This document shows positions 37,437 through 49,600 of a stretch of 64,000 nt of DNA, piece by piece. The number at the start of each line of letters is the position of its first letter. Position 1 is the stretch's first letter. Below the pieces are notes generated by a model that was given only the letters and a program-made list of their open reading frames with translations, was not told the DNA's origin and ran no database searches. The DNA is from Thunnus maccoyii. Taxonomy: Eukaryota; Chordata; Actinopteri; Scombriformes; Scombridae. The stretch spans positions 22,026,505 through 22,090,504 of the forward strand of contig NC_056535.1 of assembly GCF_910596095.1 (NCBI RefSeq), in the 5' to 3' direction. The position numbers and the translations under genes are program-made.

Positions 37437-39561
37437 ACCACAGTGACAAACTCTCAGCCTCTTAAAGTGTGCTGCAACATTTTGGAACCTGGTAGAGCTG
37501 GAAATGTGTAATTTGAATAGAGATGCGAGTTGCTTTTGAGCATCTTGATCCATGTGTTTTAGTGGTTAAATATGAGAATGTTAGGACACGTTTTGCAGTT
37601 GATGTAGTGCATCTGTTCTGTCGGAAGAGATGCCAAGTGAAAATGTTGATACCTCTTGGCTTGTATTGCATGGACTTACAATATACAAGTGGTGAGATTT
37701 TTTTTTAACAGTTTCTTTGTGGCTCCATCTTAGTCATCTTGGTGAATTTAACATTAAGCCACTGAGTCTGATTTTTTTTTAAAGAGTAGATTGAGTAGCT
37801 TTGTCATTTGTCTGCCTTCTGAACATGCCACAACGTCTCCCTCCTATTATGAGTCTATTCTGTAAAAGCCGAATTTGTCTGAGCTCTTAATCCATCTAAA
37901 ATGATTGGAGTCAGACTCAGTGGTCAAATGTTGGAAGAGTTTCAGCGCTCATAACCATAATGTCTTTTTTTCACTGATAAAGTGCTTTGAACCTTTTTTC
38001 ATACACTGTCTAACATTACATTTTGTGCCTGGTGCTTTGTGAGGTGTATAAAGCATTATCTGTGTTATATCTTCCTACTGAAGGATTTATGGTATATATG
38101 ATTCATATCATTGCCAGCGAGTGAATACGGTGTGTTCAGGAAAAAAGGTGTTCTATTAACCTCCCAGCAAAAGGGAAGATATAACATGTCAACTCAAAAA
38201 ACTAAGCCATGCACACGGAGAAAGTTCACTTTATTTTCTATGTGTTCATGCAGAAAGGTGATTTTGCATGACGTTTTTTTTCTTTCTTTTTATTTTTGCT
38301 CAGGTTTTTTTCATTTGTCCAACTGCACACGCGCTGAAATGCATCGGCAGCTTTGAATGAAATAACCAAAGGTGATTTTGTTTTGTTTTTTTCAGTCAAC
38401 CAAACATTCACATAGAGACATGGCATGTTCACACAATGCAAGAAACAATTGTGCCTTCCTAACCATATGACTTTTATCAAACAAAACTGTACATCATAAA
38501 ATCTGTTTCTGTTACTGTTGTGTTACGTTCACTCAGCTGTCCTCTTAAAGGCTTTCATTCACTTGAGACAGCCTCAAAATTTTGCAATGTGCCGTGTTCA
38601 ACATTACTGCCATTAATCTAGTCTAGATGAATTTCAGCTTTTGTTAGAACCCAATCCTGTGCATGTTATGAATCTTTAAAGGTCATCATTTTCTTATTGA
38701 GTATTGTGCTATTTGCTTTCAAATTCATTTTTTTTCTTCTGGAAACTGTCGTCACCTTTGTGTTTATAACAGTCAGGATTGAATAAGTAATTTTTTTTGT
38801 TTTCAAATCTAAAAACTTGACCGAGAAGCCTTCTTTGCTCTGCTCTGCTTTGTCACCTGTTTTCCTGCCACAAAGCCGCCACTTCTGCTTTCTGCTGATT
38901 GGAATTACATGAAAATAGTTCTGCAAAAGTGACCTTTTTTCATGTAACCCAGCTCAACTTGGAGAAGTACAGTCACAATTCATGTGACAGGACAGACTTT
39001 GTTCTGCTGAGCCACTCTGTTTGAAATCCCTGACTTTTCTACTTCTTTTAGTTAGGCTTTTATTGCGGTCAAAGAAGATAGTATCTAACATGTTCCATTT
39101 TGATGTGTCTTCATCAAGGGTACAGGTTTCAGAATGATTTTCAGTCAAATCTGGGCTGTGGTTTGTTTTATCTACCGATGTATGACCACATGTTAGCTAT
39201 TGAAAGTAGCCTAATGTGCTCACATATCTTTGTAATGTGCATGTCTGTGTTTCTTACGTCGACCGAGTGATTCGTCTGTCGAAGTAAATACTTGCTTTTG
39301 TCTGTCTTCGTAAATGTGTTCTGCCTTTGATTTCAGTCCTTTTGGCCAGTGTTGATTCTTCAAGATGACTTAAATTGGGAGTATTTTTATTTGTGTGTGT
39401 GGATTATAGCCATTTGTGTTCTTCATGAAAAAAAAAATACCAGCAGAGATTTATTCCTCCATCTGTGTTTCTCATTCAAAAATAATTGCCATTGATGCTA
39501 CTTTGAGAATTTATGTACTTTTTATTTTTGTTAAAAACCCACCACTTATTCTGCAGAGTTC

Positions 39562-39567
39562 AATAAA
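39562..39567 (+). terminator. Candidate poly(A) signal of shisa5 copy A
   Basis: AATAAA about 2.1 kb past the stop codon, followed by a T-rich TTTTCTGTTTTTCC stretch. It is the first canonical hexamer seen with a good downstream element; earlier variant sites cannot be excluded. Confidence 0.4.
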
Positions 39568-39756
39568 ATATATATTTTCTGTTTTTCCTCAATTTTGGTT
39601 ATTGAATTTTCGGCATAGAAGTTGATCATGCAGAGTGCACTTATATGTTTACATATACACATAAAAAAGACAGAAGGGAACACTGTTATTTTACAATCAA
39701 TTTCTGGAAAGTTTCCTGTAGAAAAAAAACAAAAACTATGGTACTATGTCACTAAT

Positions 39757-40051
39757 TATGGGGGAAATGATGACCCTCCGAGCCGGTTCAATCCCACGGA
39801 CTGGCAGGATAAATCAGGGTGGGGAAAGTGAAGAAGCAGCGCATGCCCCTCCCTCATCATCACCACTGAGGTGCCCTTGAGCAAGGCCATTAACCCCATC
39901 TGCTCCAGTAGAGCTGCCCAGTGGTCGATCAGACTGGTTGCACTGGGCAGCTTCCAGGTGTGAATGTGTACCTGTGAGTGTGATCAGGGTGTTCCTGAAA
40001 ACTCAAGAGAAACTCCCCTGAATGAATAAAGGTTAAAAAAAAAAAAAAAAA
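39757..40051 (+). mobile_element. tRNA-derived SINE with poly(A) tail
   Basis: A B-box-like GGTTCAATCCC (39785-39795) is followed by the conserved fish SINE core GAGGTGCCCTTGAGCAAGGC and a GTGTGAATGTG/GTGAGTGTGATC region. The element ends AATGAATAAAGGTT plus a run of A to 40051. The tRNA head appears 5'-truncated. It lies just beyond the shisa5 A 3' UTR. Confidence 0.75.
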
Positions 40052-40066
40052 CACACAAATTAGTGC

Positions 40067-40150
40067 TCAGTTCAAGATCAAGATGTACTTTATCTGTCCC
40101 CATGAGGAAATTTGTTTTGGTCTCTGCACTGCAGTTCCACAATAAATAAA
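40067..40150. repeat. LINE-tail-like fragment next to the SINE
   Basis: GATGTACTTTATCTGTCCCC followed by ATGAGGAAATT resembles the teleost 'ACTTTATTGATCCCC..GGAAATT' LINE 3' end. A weaker match lies at 6624-6650. Confidence 0.4.
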
Positions 40151-41442
40151 CAAACAACAATACACACATAAACAGCACACACAGTCACAACACAGGTAAT
40201 TAACACATAAAACCAGTAGCACACATTGTACCTAACCTAAAGATAAAACATAAATCAACTGCATAAGAAACATAAGACCAGCAGCACAAAAAATATTTCC
40301 AATTTATTCGTTCCAGTTAATTGCCAGTTTAACCAAGAGAGTCGATCAGTCAGTGCAGAGCACGTCTGCTGAACATGCTAAAGTGTAAAATTTGTCAACA
40401 TGGAAAACAAACAATTCAACATAATATGAAAAATAAGTTTTCAAGAATAAATGAATATTTACTCTGGTTTAAATAGAGCAGTTCCTCCAAGGAAATGTAC
40501 ATTTTCACTGTACCACAGTTCTCTCTAGGAAACTAACCAGGGAATTATGGACCCATTAAATAAAACACTACCCAGAACACTCTTATATCATTTCATTGCT
40601 TTTCAGAAATATTTATGAAGTCACTTCTTAGCAAAACAGTATGTTCAACATGGAATAGAGGCAGACCAGCACAACAAAAGCTAACCCTGAAGTGGATTGG
40701 ACTTTTGGAAGCATTCTGATGTACATGGTTTGAAGAAGTGGAGCGTTTTTGGTTTTTTTTGATGTGTTATAAATACAGAAGTGTCAAGGACAGTTAAAGA
40801 GAGAATGGGTGGAGGCAGACAATAATACTGGCTCCTGAAAGCAAGCTGGGGTGGCGTTAACTGACTGTATTGCCACAACATGTTGCTCAACTGTACAGGA
40901 ATGGAAACGGAAACTTAACAATACAAGACCTGCTTGAGGCCTGAACTTTTATATGAGTGCAAATTCAGTGGTTTCCTTTGTTACCATATTCGTAGTAAAT
41001 AACGTGCCAGGAGGAAAGAGATGTAATACTTGCAAAAAAAAAGTTCTTTTGAACTGAATTTGTGCAGCTAAAGAGATGTGAAGCAATAGTTAGTCTGCAA
41101 AACAAGCATTTCCAGTACATGGGTTTATGTTTGCCTGTTTGTCTGTGTTGTATTTATTGTCATAACACTGTTTCTCTTACATCTTATAGTGCAGGTCCCT
41201 CTTGAAAGAGGTTTTCATCTCAGTGACACTTTAATTATTAAAGTCAAAGAAAAGAAAAGACAGGCATTCAGGTGTTGATGTTGAATTGCTGCAACAATCT
41301 TTCATAAATCACGTGGTGGCAAGTGTTTCCCATGAGATGAGGAATGTTGTTGGGTTACTTCTTGCAGGGCGGGACGGACAGACAGGTGGAAACGGTTGTC
41401 TCGTTGTAGAGTAATTTCTTTTTAGTTCAAATCATAGAAGTT

Positions 41443-43508
41443 ATGGCATCAGTTGTCGTGTCCAGTCTTGTGTGTCTTTTATGTGTGATCCTGCCCCCGG
41501 CTGTGTGGGGTGAGTTTCATTTTGGTATTTATTTGTAAGGTTTGGGATGTTAAAGACTGTATCTTCCTCAGTCATATGACGACAGTCACAAAGTGAAACT
41601 AAAATGATAACTCTCATTTTACGTTCTCAGTGGGATCGTTGTCTGTGAAGTATGTGTACTGTATGTTTAATGTACATTCAGAGACAAATAAACTGCACTA
41701 TTTTAGCCGTTTGTCTTATCATTTCAAATTATACTGTAACTCCTCAATCTCTCTGTCTCGCTTCTCTTCACCATGACTCTGTGTTTTATACATTGCAGCT
41801 GATAACTGTAGTGGCTACTGGGACACCAATGGTCACTACTATGACCCTCAGCAATGTGGCACTCGATACTGCTGTGGAAACTGCAACAGTAAATACTGTT
41901 GCAGTGAAAAAGAAAATCGTCTACCTGAAGAAAAACAAGAACTCTGTTCTATGAGGTGAACTTCAGATTTTGTGCCTATGTTTCACTCTCCATGATGCAA
42001 AAAAATTTAAAAAGTAGCAGTTACAGGATTTGATATTCTGAGAAGTGATATTAGTTCACCAGCTAATCAATCTCTAAGCATTCTTAAACAATATAATTTT
42101 TAAGAAATGTCATTGTTTGTAATCCTTTTACTTCTTAAAACTGCTGTTTTCTATCTCTCTCTCCAGGTCCAGTTATGGGAAAAAAAGCAAAATTGCTATT
42201 CTTCTTGGAAGCATCATAGGGTCTATTATTCCCATTATCCTCTGTGTGTCTCTTATCATCTGCTGTGTGGCACCTTGCTGCTTGTGCTACAAAAAGTGTT
42301 GTCGAAAAGGACGCAACCGAAGTAGGACACACACTTCTCATGGTAAGTTTGTGTAGACATCCTCTCGCTAAAACTTTTCATGTATCTTAAGAAAATTACA
42401 CAGCAAACAATGTGGAAGTGATTACAGCTACCCTGATCTTTACTGCTTGACAGTGTAGTGTCTTGGATGTACTGGTGGATCATGTTTGCAAACTAAACTC
42501 AATCTATGATTTTACCTATAGTTGTGATGACCACTCTGACACCAGCCAACACACCCCAGCAGCCAGTCTTACCCTCTGGATATCAGCCGTCCTACCCGGG
42601 TTACCAGTCTGTACCTGTGCAGTCGGGATATGAAGGCCCGCCTGTGCCCACAGCACCACCACCACCATCATACCTGGAATCTGAGGGTAACAGTACTTCA
42701 TGACATTTTCAAACTTGATAATTATGTTCACCTTTGAACTTTTTGACAGATTGAGCCTAAAAGCAAAATAAAGGCAGCTTGATTCAGTTAGGTTGTTTCT
42801 CAGCATGTACTGACAGAAATACTGTTGTAATGCTTAAATTCACTGAAAAGACCAAAAACAACAATGAATGTATCCTACTAACAAGTATTGCCTGTGTACC
42901 TAAAGCAATGAATTAGTTTATTTTGAGTCACCCCCATCCTGCTGCTGTAAAATGCTCACTAGAGCACTAAACTTGTATTAATTCACAACAGAAAATATTA
43001 ACCAACAACTATACTATTTATTCCTTTTGAGTACTGTTTTGCTAAAAAGTACAGTGCCCAGCTTCTTTTTATGAAATTACTGAGCTTTGTTTAGAACTTG
43101 AACTATATATACTATATTAAACCTGTTATTAAAGATTTATGTCCTCAGTAGGAACCATTGGGCTTAGGGCTGAGAGCCACAGACAGGGTAGGATGGACTA
43201 ACATGTTGTTGGTTTTGGTCTTGACAATAACAAAAATAAAATATAACACCAGACTTATCCTCTAATTAGGCCTACATCTTAATTAAAACAAATATGAATT
43301 AATAATAGGAAAAGCGACACACAATTCTTCTGTGACAACAAGTTAAATATTAGTTTTTCTTTTCTTTTTTTTAGCTGATCCAGCTTACTCTCCAGGTATG
43401 TTCACTCCCGGACAGCCGTCGTACCCTTTTCAACTCCAACCGTACACATTGCCGCCACATTCGGCTGAGCTTGCACAGCCTCCTTACAACCCTTCCTATG
43501 GTCCATGA
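41443..43508 (+). CDS. Shisa-5-like membrane protein, copy B, five exons, 232 aa
   Basis: Coding exons 41443-41509, 41799-41955, 42167-42342, 42522-42686 and 43375-43508, all GT-AG, 699 nt including the stop. The architecture matches copy A, down to a 67-nt coding part of exon 1 with the same phase. It has a signal peptide (residues 1-22, [14 protein letters not shown]), a Cys-rich domain (DNCSGYW...[11 protein letters not shown]...KYCC), a membrane span (about 84-109, starting [14 protein letters not shown]), a Cys/basic juxtamembrane patch, and a Pro/Tyr-rich tail with PPSY (PPxY), ending NPSYGP. The sequence is well diverged from A and the introns are compact, so this is an older duplicate than C. 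A GC-box (GGGCGGG) lies near 41367, about 70 bp upstream of the ATG. An in-frame alternative donor for exon 3 lies 21 nt upstream (exon end 42321). Whether to name it shisa5-like or another scotin-type shisa is open. Confidence 0.86.
42845..43290. repeat. Intron 4 of copy B: segment shared with intron 3 of copy A
   Basis: 42845-43075 matches A 30032-30360, and 43128-43290 matches A about 32520-32630 (AGTAGGAACC, TGGGCTT, GACAATAACAAAAATA). The A version is split by the L2 LINE. The two segments lie in different introns (A intron 3, B intron 4), so this is a dispersed block rather than an ancestral intron. Confidence 0.6.
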
Positions 43509-43693
43509 AAACACTTCATGTATTAAAACCCTGGCTGAACTACCGTTCTCACTGGAAATGGAAATGAAAGGTGTGGATTACATCGTATTGATAGAGTGGA
43601 AACTGCTTTGCAGGATGTCAAATTCGAATTAAATCTGTTTTATGAAATCTACATTTTTATTGTAATATGTCCAAAATTTAAACTAACTAAACT

Positions 43694-43699
43694 ATTAAA
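43694..43699 (+). terminator. Candidate poly(A) signal of copy B
   Basis: ATTAAA about 185 nt past the stop codon; a weaker ATTAAA lies near 43629. Confidence 0.35.
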
Positions 43700-46687
43700 A
43701 CTTATTGCTATATCTTGCTGTTACTGCTTTTTATGGGTAATTCACTATGAATTAAAGCTTCAGTTATAACCATGTGTTTGGCAATATCCAATTTTATAAT
43801 ATGATTACCTTCAATTCTGAAAAATGTTGAATTTCCAGGAGAGAAATATAAGTACAAGTACAAACACACAAACTCCAAGTCAGGACACAGAAAAACAAGA
43901 ATAAAAAGAGCAATTATATGATTAAAAAATGATATAGTAAGCATGGATTATTTCTCAATCATTTAGTCACAATTCAGATTGTTTTGTGATTTTCTTCTTA
44001 TATGCAGCACCTTAAACTGTTGTGTGTCATCAGAACTGTTGAAATTATGATGAAACACTCTGGGAAATGGTGTATTTCAGCATTGAGAAGCAACTACAGT
44101 ACAATGCCTAATAAGCAAAAAAGTGTTTTTGCCAGTGATGATTATGATGACTTGTGTGTTTAGCTGACTATCTCCCAATCAGCTAGCATAGCATGTCTTT
44201 ATTTTATTTAAACACAGTAATATCACTATTAATAAAAGTATCAACTCTACAGCTCTAATTTTTGGATCCATTTCTCTTTTTAATGAACTCCAAACGCCAC
44301 CAGAGGTTGCTTATGTCCCACTTTATTTTGTGGAAAAAAGGAAACCTGTATTATAAATGCAAGACAACAAATCAGTGACCTCTTAGTTTTTGAGACAGTA
44401 AACAAGTCTCATTTAGGCTTACTTTTATTTTTTCTAGCTTATTCAAGTGATTTTATATAAGTTTTTAAATATCAAAATTTATAATGACAGCCTATGGGAG
44501 GAATGATAGACCTCAGTTGGAAAGCTGAAAAACTCTTTGTAAATTTGAAACTCACATGCTTGGATGTATGTTGGCCTACAGACCCTGTTCAAATTTCAAA
44601 ATGTTCAGCAAACTTTCAATATTGAAAGTTGTGTTCTGTGTTGATTAATCAGAGTTAAAAAAAACAACAACTGTTTTTGCAGCCCTAATCTCACATGGGT
44701 AGTGCCAATAAAATGAGCAACGAAAACTAAAACATAATGGCTGGATTCATTTTCGAGGCAACAATTATTAAAGAACCCTGGACACTTCTAAAAACTCTAG
44801 TTAACAGCAACACCCGTAAAGCTGAACGAAACACTTACTGCTCTCCTTTACTTGCCCTTACTGTATCTTTATGGTAGATCCATATATGTACCATTATAGC
44901 AAATGTGTGCATTCAAACTTGTTGCTTGGTTCACTCTTTCAACAAGTCATTTTCAGTAGGAACTGTCAGTGGTTTACCATCATTAAGACACATAGGTATT
45001 TTCTGGATAAATCTGAACATGTGAATGAGTTTCTTAGGATAGTCTAAATGCAATGCATACATTAACTACATACATTAAATAACTTAGTCTTTGTTTAAAA
45101 TCTGCTTAATTAAATTTAAATCCACTATTTTGCACCTGCATTTGTACTAACATTGGTATTGGCCCCCATGAATGAGTCTTTGGTACTTTTTGAATTTGCA
45201 TGGTGATTAATAGTGGTCTGGCCTCAAGTCTGTCCCCAGCAGTTATCTCAGACAGATACTGACTAACAGACTATGACAGCAAGATAGAGTTTGCCAGTCC
45301 TTATAAAATGGAAATGAATAACAACACATTGATCTGGCACTACCAGGTGACATCAATCTGCTTTGCTACTGTGATTGGTCAAAAACTTTTCAGTTTGGCA
45401 TAGAAATTACATCAGTGAATCAGTTGGGGACCAGCTTGTGTCCAGACCCCTGGTTACATGCACTTATAAAGTCATAACTGTGCCTCCTTCTCTCTTTCTC
45501 TCTCTCCATCTCTCTCATCAGCAGTGACAGTTTTGCTTTGGTGAGACTTGTTAGGTCCTAACTGCCATCATGAAATTTTAATGACATCTAGTGACAGTAA
45601 ACAGAAACTGCAAGTAATTTGGAAATTAATGTAAAACAAATTCAAAACTACAGATTTAGAAAATTTACTTAATTCAGCCACTTTGTGAAATGTGTTACCC
45701 TAACATTCTGAGTCTTGGTGTCTCAATTGCCATCTGAGGGGTCTAATGACTCAAGTATGGAGGTTGACAGTCAGTGTCAGGATGACCAGGATGCTCCACA
45801 TCTTGACCAATCTCTGGTTGAGACACAAACTTGTGGTTCTGACCTGCGTGGTAGTCAAGGTGGTCTACTCTCTTCACCTCCTTCAGTTGGACTTCTGCGG
45901 CAGGGTTTAGGATATATACGGTGTCAATATGGAACAGGTTTTCTGATAATTAAGTCTACAGGAGTTGATTATTAATGAGGTTTTGTGTAGTCCCATTGTG
46001 TATTAGACATGTAACAGGCATGTGGAAGGCATGTGGAATTCAGCACTTCCCAGGATCATAACCAGTCATATTTAGGTTTGTATATGTGTTGTGGATTCTT
46101 ATTGGTTGGTTGGTTTTGGAACACAGCATTATATTAAATCTGTCAAAAACGTAATCTAATGACACAGTTATTATGTTGGATTGGATGATGGAATGTGGTG
46201 ATCGCATTGCACTTAATCAAATGTGCTAAATTGGTTATATTTTACCAAAGTTTTTATAGCTAATTTAGTTAGCTAGTAGGCTAAGTTATCATTTCTGTAG
46301 AGCTGTGCCTAGAGATTGCTGTGCCTACATGACTGACCAATGGGTTTCCATGTTTGTTGACCAGGCAATAAATGTCCATACAGAAACTGAAGTGAGTGTT
46401 GGTCCTTGTCTCACAAAACACAACACAGACTGAAGAAGAGTTACAATGGTTACACATGTATATGTATATAGAGATATACAGGTATGTGTATATGTTTACT
46501 ATGTACATGCATTATCATACTACCTTTTTTTTTCACCATAAAATATATAAATATTGTAATAATTCTAGTATGAACACTATCATATGTAAGCAAATGTAAA
46601 TCAATGTAAAATGTACTCTTGCAGTAAGGCATATATAAAAAAATGTTTTAGTTTTTCAAGAAGACAGAGGGGAAAACATGAGACTGA
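43700..46687. other. Intergenic between copies B and C
   Basis: No gene. Contains a small hAT-like scrap (44635-44690) and a pyrimidine (CT)-rich patch near 45490-45520. Confidence 0.55.
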
Positions 46688-49600
46688 GACATTGAGTAAG
46701 ATCAGAACATTAAGTAACCAGGGATGTTGGCAGAACCACGGTAGCTGTGTACGGACGACCTTTGCAAGAGCTGATTGGTTAAGTGCAGACCTCTCCCTCT
46801 CTCACAGTTTCCTGTCTGAATCCGGGCATTTTGAAGTGACCAAATCTTCAGTCCTCTGTGTGTTCCTGGTCCCTTTCTTGCACAGGAAGTAGCGTCTTCC
46901 TGCGCGTAACCACCAGCATAAAGTTAATGCATTAATCAATGGCAGCTTACACCAGAAATCTCTTCTTCTTCACATTGTCACGAGCAGATTAGTAAATATA
47001 TTTGGCTTACACGTCTGATGTGAACTTCAACAGATATGGCACCATCAAGGTAAGGTATTTTACAGACTGGGACAATATTCTATATTTATAATTGATGACT
47101 GATTGTATGTGTGTTTGTAGTAGTAATTGATGCAAAAGACAGTTGTGACAGATATTGTGTATTAGTAATGTGTACTATCCTTGGTGGTCTGAATGGGGTA
47201 GGGTTGACATCATTGAGCTATTTTGTCTACTATTCTGCATCTGTAAGGTAATAGACAATATCATTATTAAAACTGTTTTGCATTCATTTTTCTTTGTTTC
47301 TGTTTTAGTTTCTTTTCTCCGGATAATGCACCAATTTTTGTAGCTATTGGATTTACCATCTTTTTGCTCATTTTCATCTGCTTTTGTGTCTTTCACTGCT
47401 ACCGCCAGCACAAATTATGCTGCAAGCCCCGACGTAAGTAACCCTCCACTAATGAAAAATTAAGTCTATAGTTGTTAGTGATGCTTTTAGATACAGAACT
47501 ACTACTGCAGCTAGTTCTTCAGATAAGTGTGTGACTGCCTTGATATTTACAACAACCAATGTTGAAGGAGCTCAAACTGACTGTGACTTGATTTATCGAG
47601 TTATCCAGACTTAAAGGAGGAGGTACCATAATGTGGATGCAAACATTTTTGTGTCAGTGCGGCACTGATTGCCTCACTTTGTTTGTAGAAATATGTAATA
47701 TTGGTGCCAATTTACAGTATGTTGGCAGTCCAGTGTTACTAAAGTAACTACCAGTTTATTTCTGCTGTGAGCCTTCTGATTTTGTCCTCTTCTCTTCACA
47801 TCACTTATACTGAATCACTTATATTTATGTCCACTCTTAAAAATAGTTTCTTTAAAAATTCCCAAGAGTAGAGAAAAGCACCTGAGCTCTGTATGTATTT
47901 GTGTGTGCACTGCACACTCTTGCACTTCCTCTCTGTTGTGTCTTTTAACCAGCTTGTTCAGGTTTACCATCCAGCAACTAATAAGCTGTGGCAGAGAACG
48001 GTAGGCTAAAACACAGCAAGGATGTGAATTCCCCCAACTGGCTGTTACATGTCGAGATCATATCCAGGAATGTCAGGGCTCCATCTTGTCTAACTCATTG
48101 TTTCCACCACAACCACAGTGGGGAAAAGTAAAGACCATCCCATGTCCTTTACAGGAAGTGGTCAGTGAAAATAATGAAGAAGAATTTTAATTGAATTTTA
48201 GTGACGCCAAATTAAGCAACATTCATAGAACAGGACAATTTATAGAAGCTTGTTGATTTATAACGAGCTTCAACTTTCCCTGCCAGATTATGGTTTAAGT
48301 CTTGCTGCATATTTGTGGAACAAACAAGTGACATCTCTGTATAAAATCTGAACTTCCTATAAGTTTTAATGTAGAATTGCTTTGTATTTACCATTGTGAA
48401 TTCTCTGTGCTGGTGGTCATGCTCTAAAAATAAATGCAATAAATCTGGTTAACAATTCCTTCCTCAGTTGTACTCTCCCACCTCATCTGAAACTGTGATT
48501 GAACCCCCTACCCCCTACCAAGCTTTTATATCGTATATTTTTGTCTGTTTAAAACTGTTACAGCTACTATCAACAACATCACTCCTCAGCACTACCCCCA
48601 GCAGCTAAATGTATCACCCTTTCTGGGGCTCCAGAATGCACTCTTCCAGTCTGCACTAGTCCAGTCGGGTTATGGAAGCCAGCCTATGCAACAGGGCTGC
48701 GAGCCTCAGCCCATGCTGACAATGCCCTACCTGGGACAACCTTTCACACCGGGACCATTACCGACATATCAGGAAGCCAGTGAGTATAGGTTTCCTTATG
48801 ACTTCGGGTCTTACAGGTCTGATTGTAACAAAAGCCTGTTGTCCAATCAAGGACAAGGAAATCTTCCTCTAGGTGTTCACTAAAGGAATATTTCTGCATT
48901 CATGTTATTTGAAGTTTTAGCTGCTTGCCTCAAGCTAAACAGACACAGTAACCAGTGCTGAAAATGTGAGCGAGTACAGCTTCTGAATGATCACGCTGTT
49001 CTGTAGTGGAGTGCACATAGCTGCAGTGCAAGGTGAGCAAGGATGACAGTGAGTGAGCAGCTCAGGTTGGGAATGACAAACTAGATTTACTGAGGAGAGT
49101 GAGTCTGTTGTGTTACCACACAATGTTTGTGAACAATTACAGTCTGGTATAAGCAAGTAAACAATGCATTTTCCACTAACCTTGTGATAGACAAAAACAA
49201 CACCGGTAACCACAGTTACTGTACAAAACAAAGATGGTGACAGCTGTTGCCTCTGAATATTGCTATTGTTAACATATGAAATAAATAAACTGGCCGACTA
49301 ATTGGAGAAAGCCTGAGAGAAGAGAGAAAAGCTCTTTATCAGGATAAGATGTAGATATGTAACTGTACTTTTTCTGAGGACAGTCCATTTTGGATTTCTT
49401 TTCTTTCTCTGCATGCCTTTGTATATGTATAGCCAGAAGATGCATGTTTTGTAAAATGTCTTTTAATCCAATGTGGGTGACAAACTGACTACAAAAATGA
49501 GACAAAAATTTCTGAGACGAAAAGTAGGCTAACTAACAAAAATCAAATGACTAGAATTTGACGAAAATAATATATTTTCATATATTTTTGTCAAACTATT

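Noticed and set aside
39785-39795. Possible tRNA gene (B-box GGTTCAATCCC)
   Set aside because: No cloverleaf around it; the downstream core and A-tail identify a SINE.
45715-45975. 86-codon Ser/Gln/Asp-rich frame
   Set aside because: No recognisable domain or exon borders; treated as chance.
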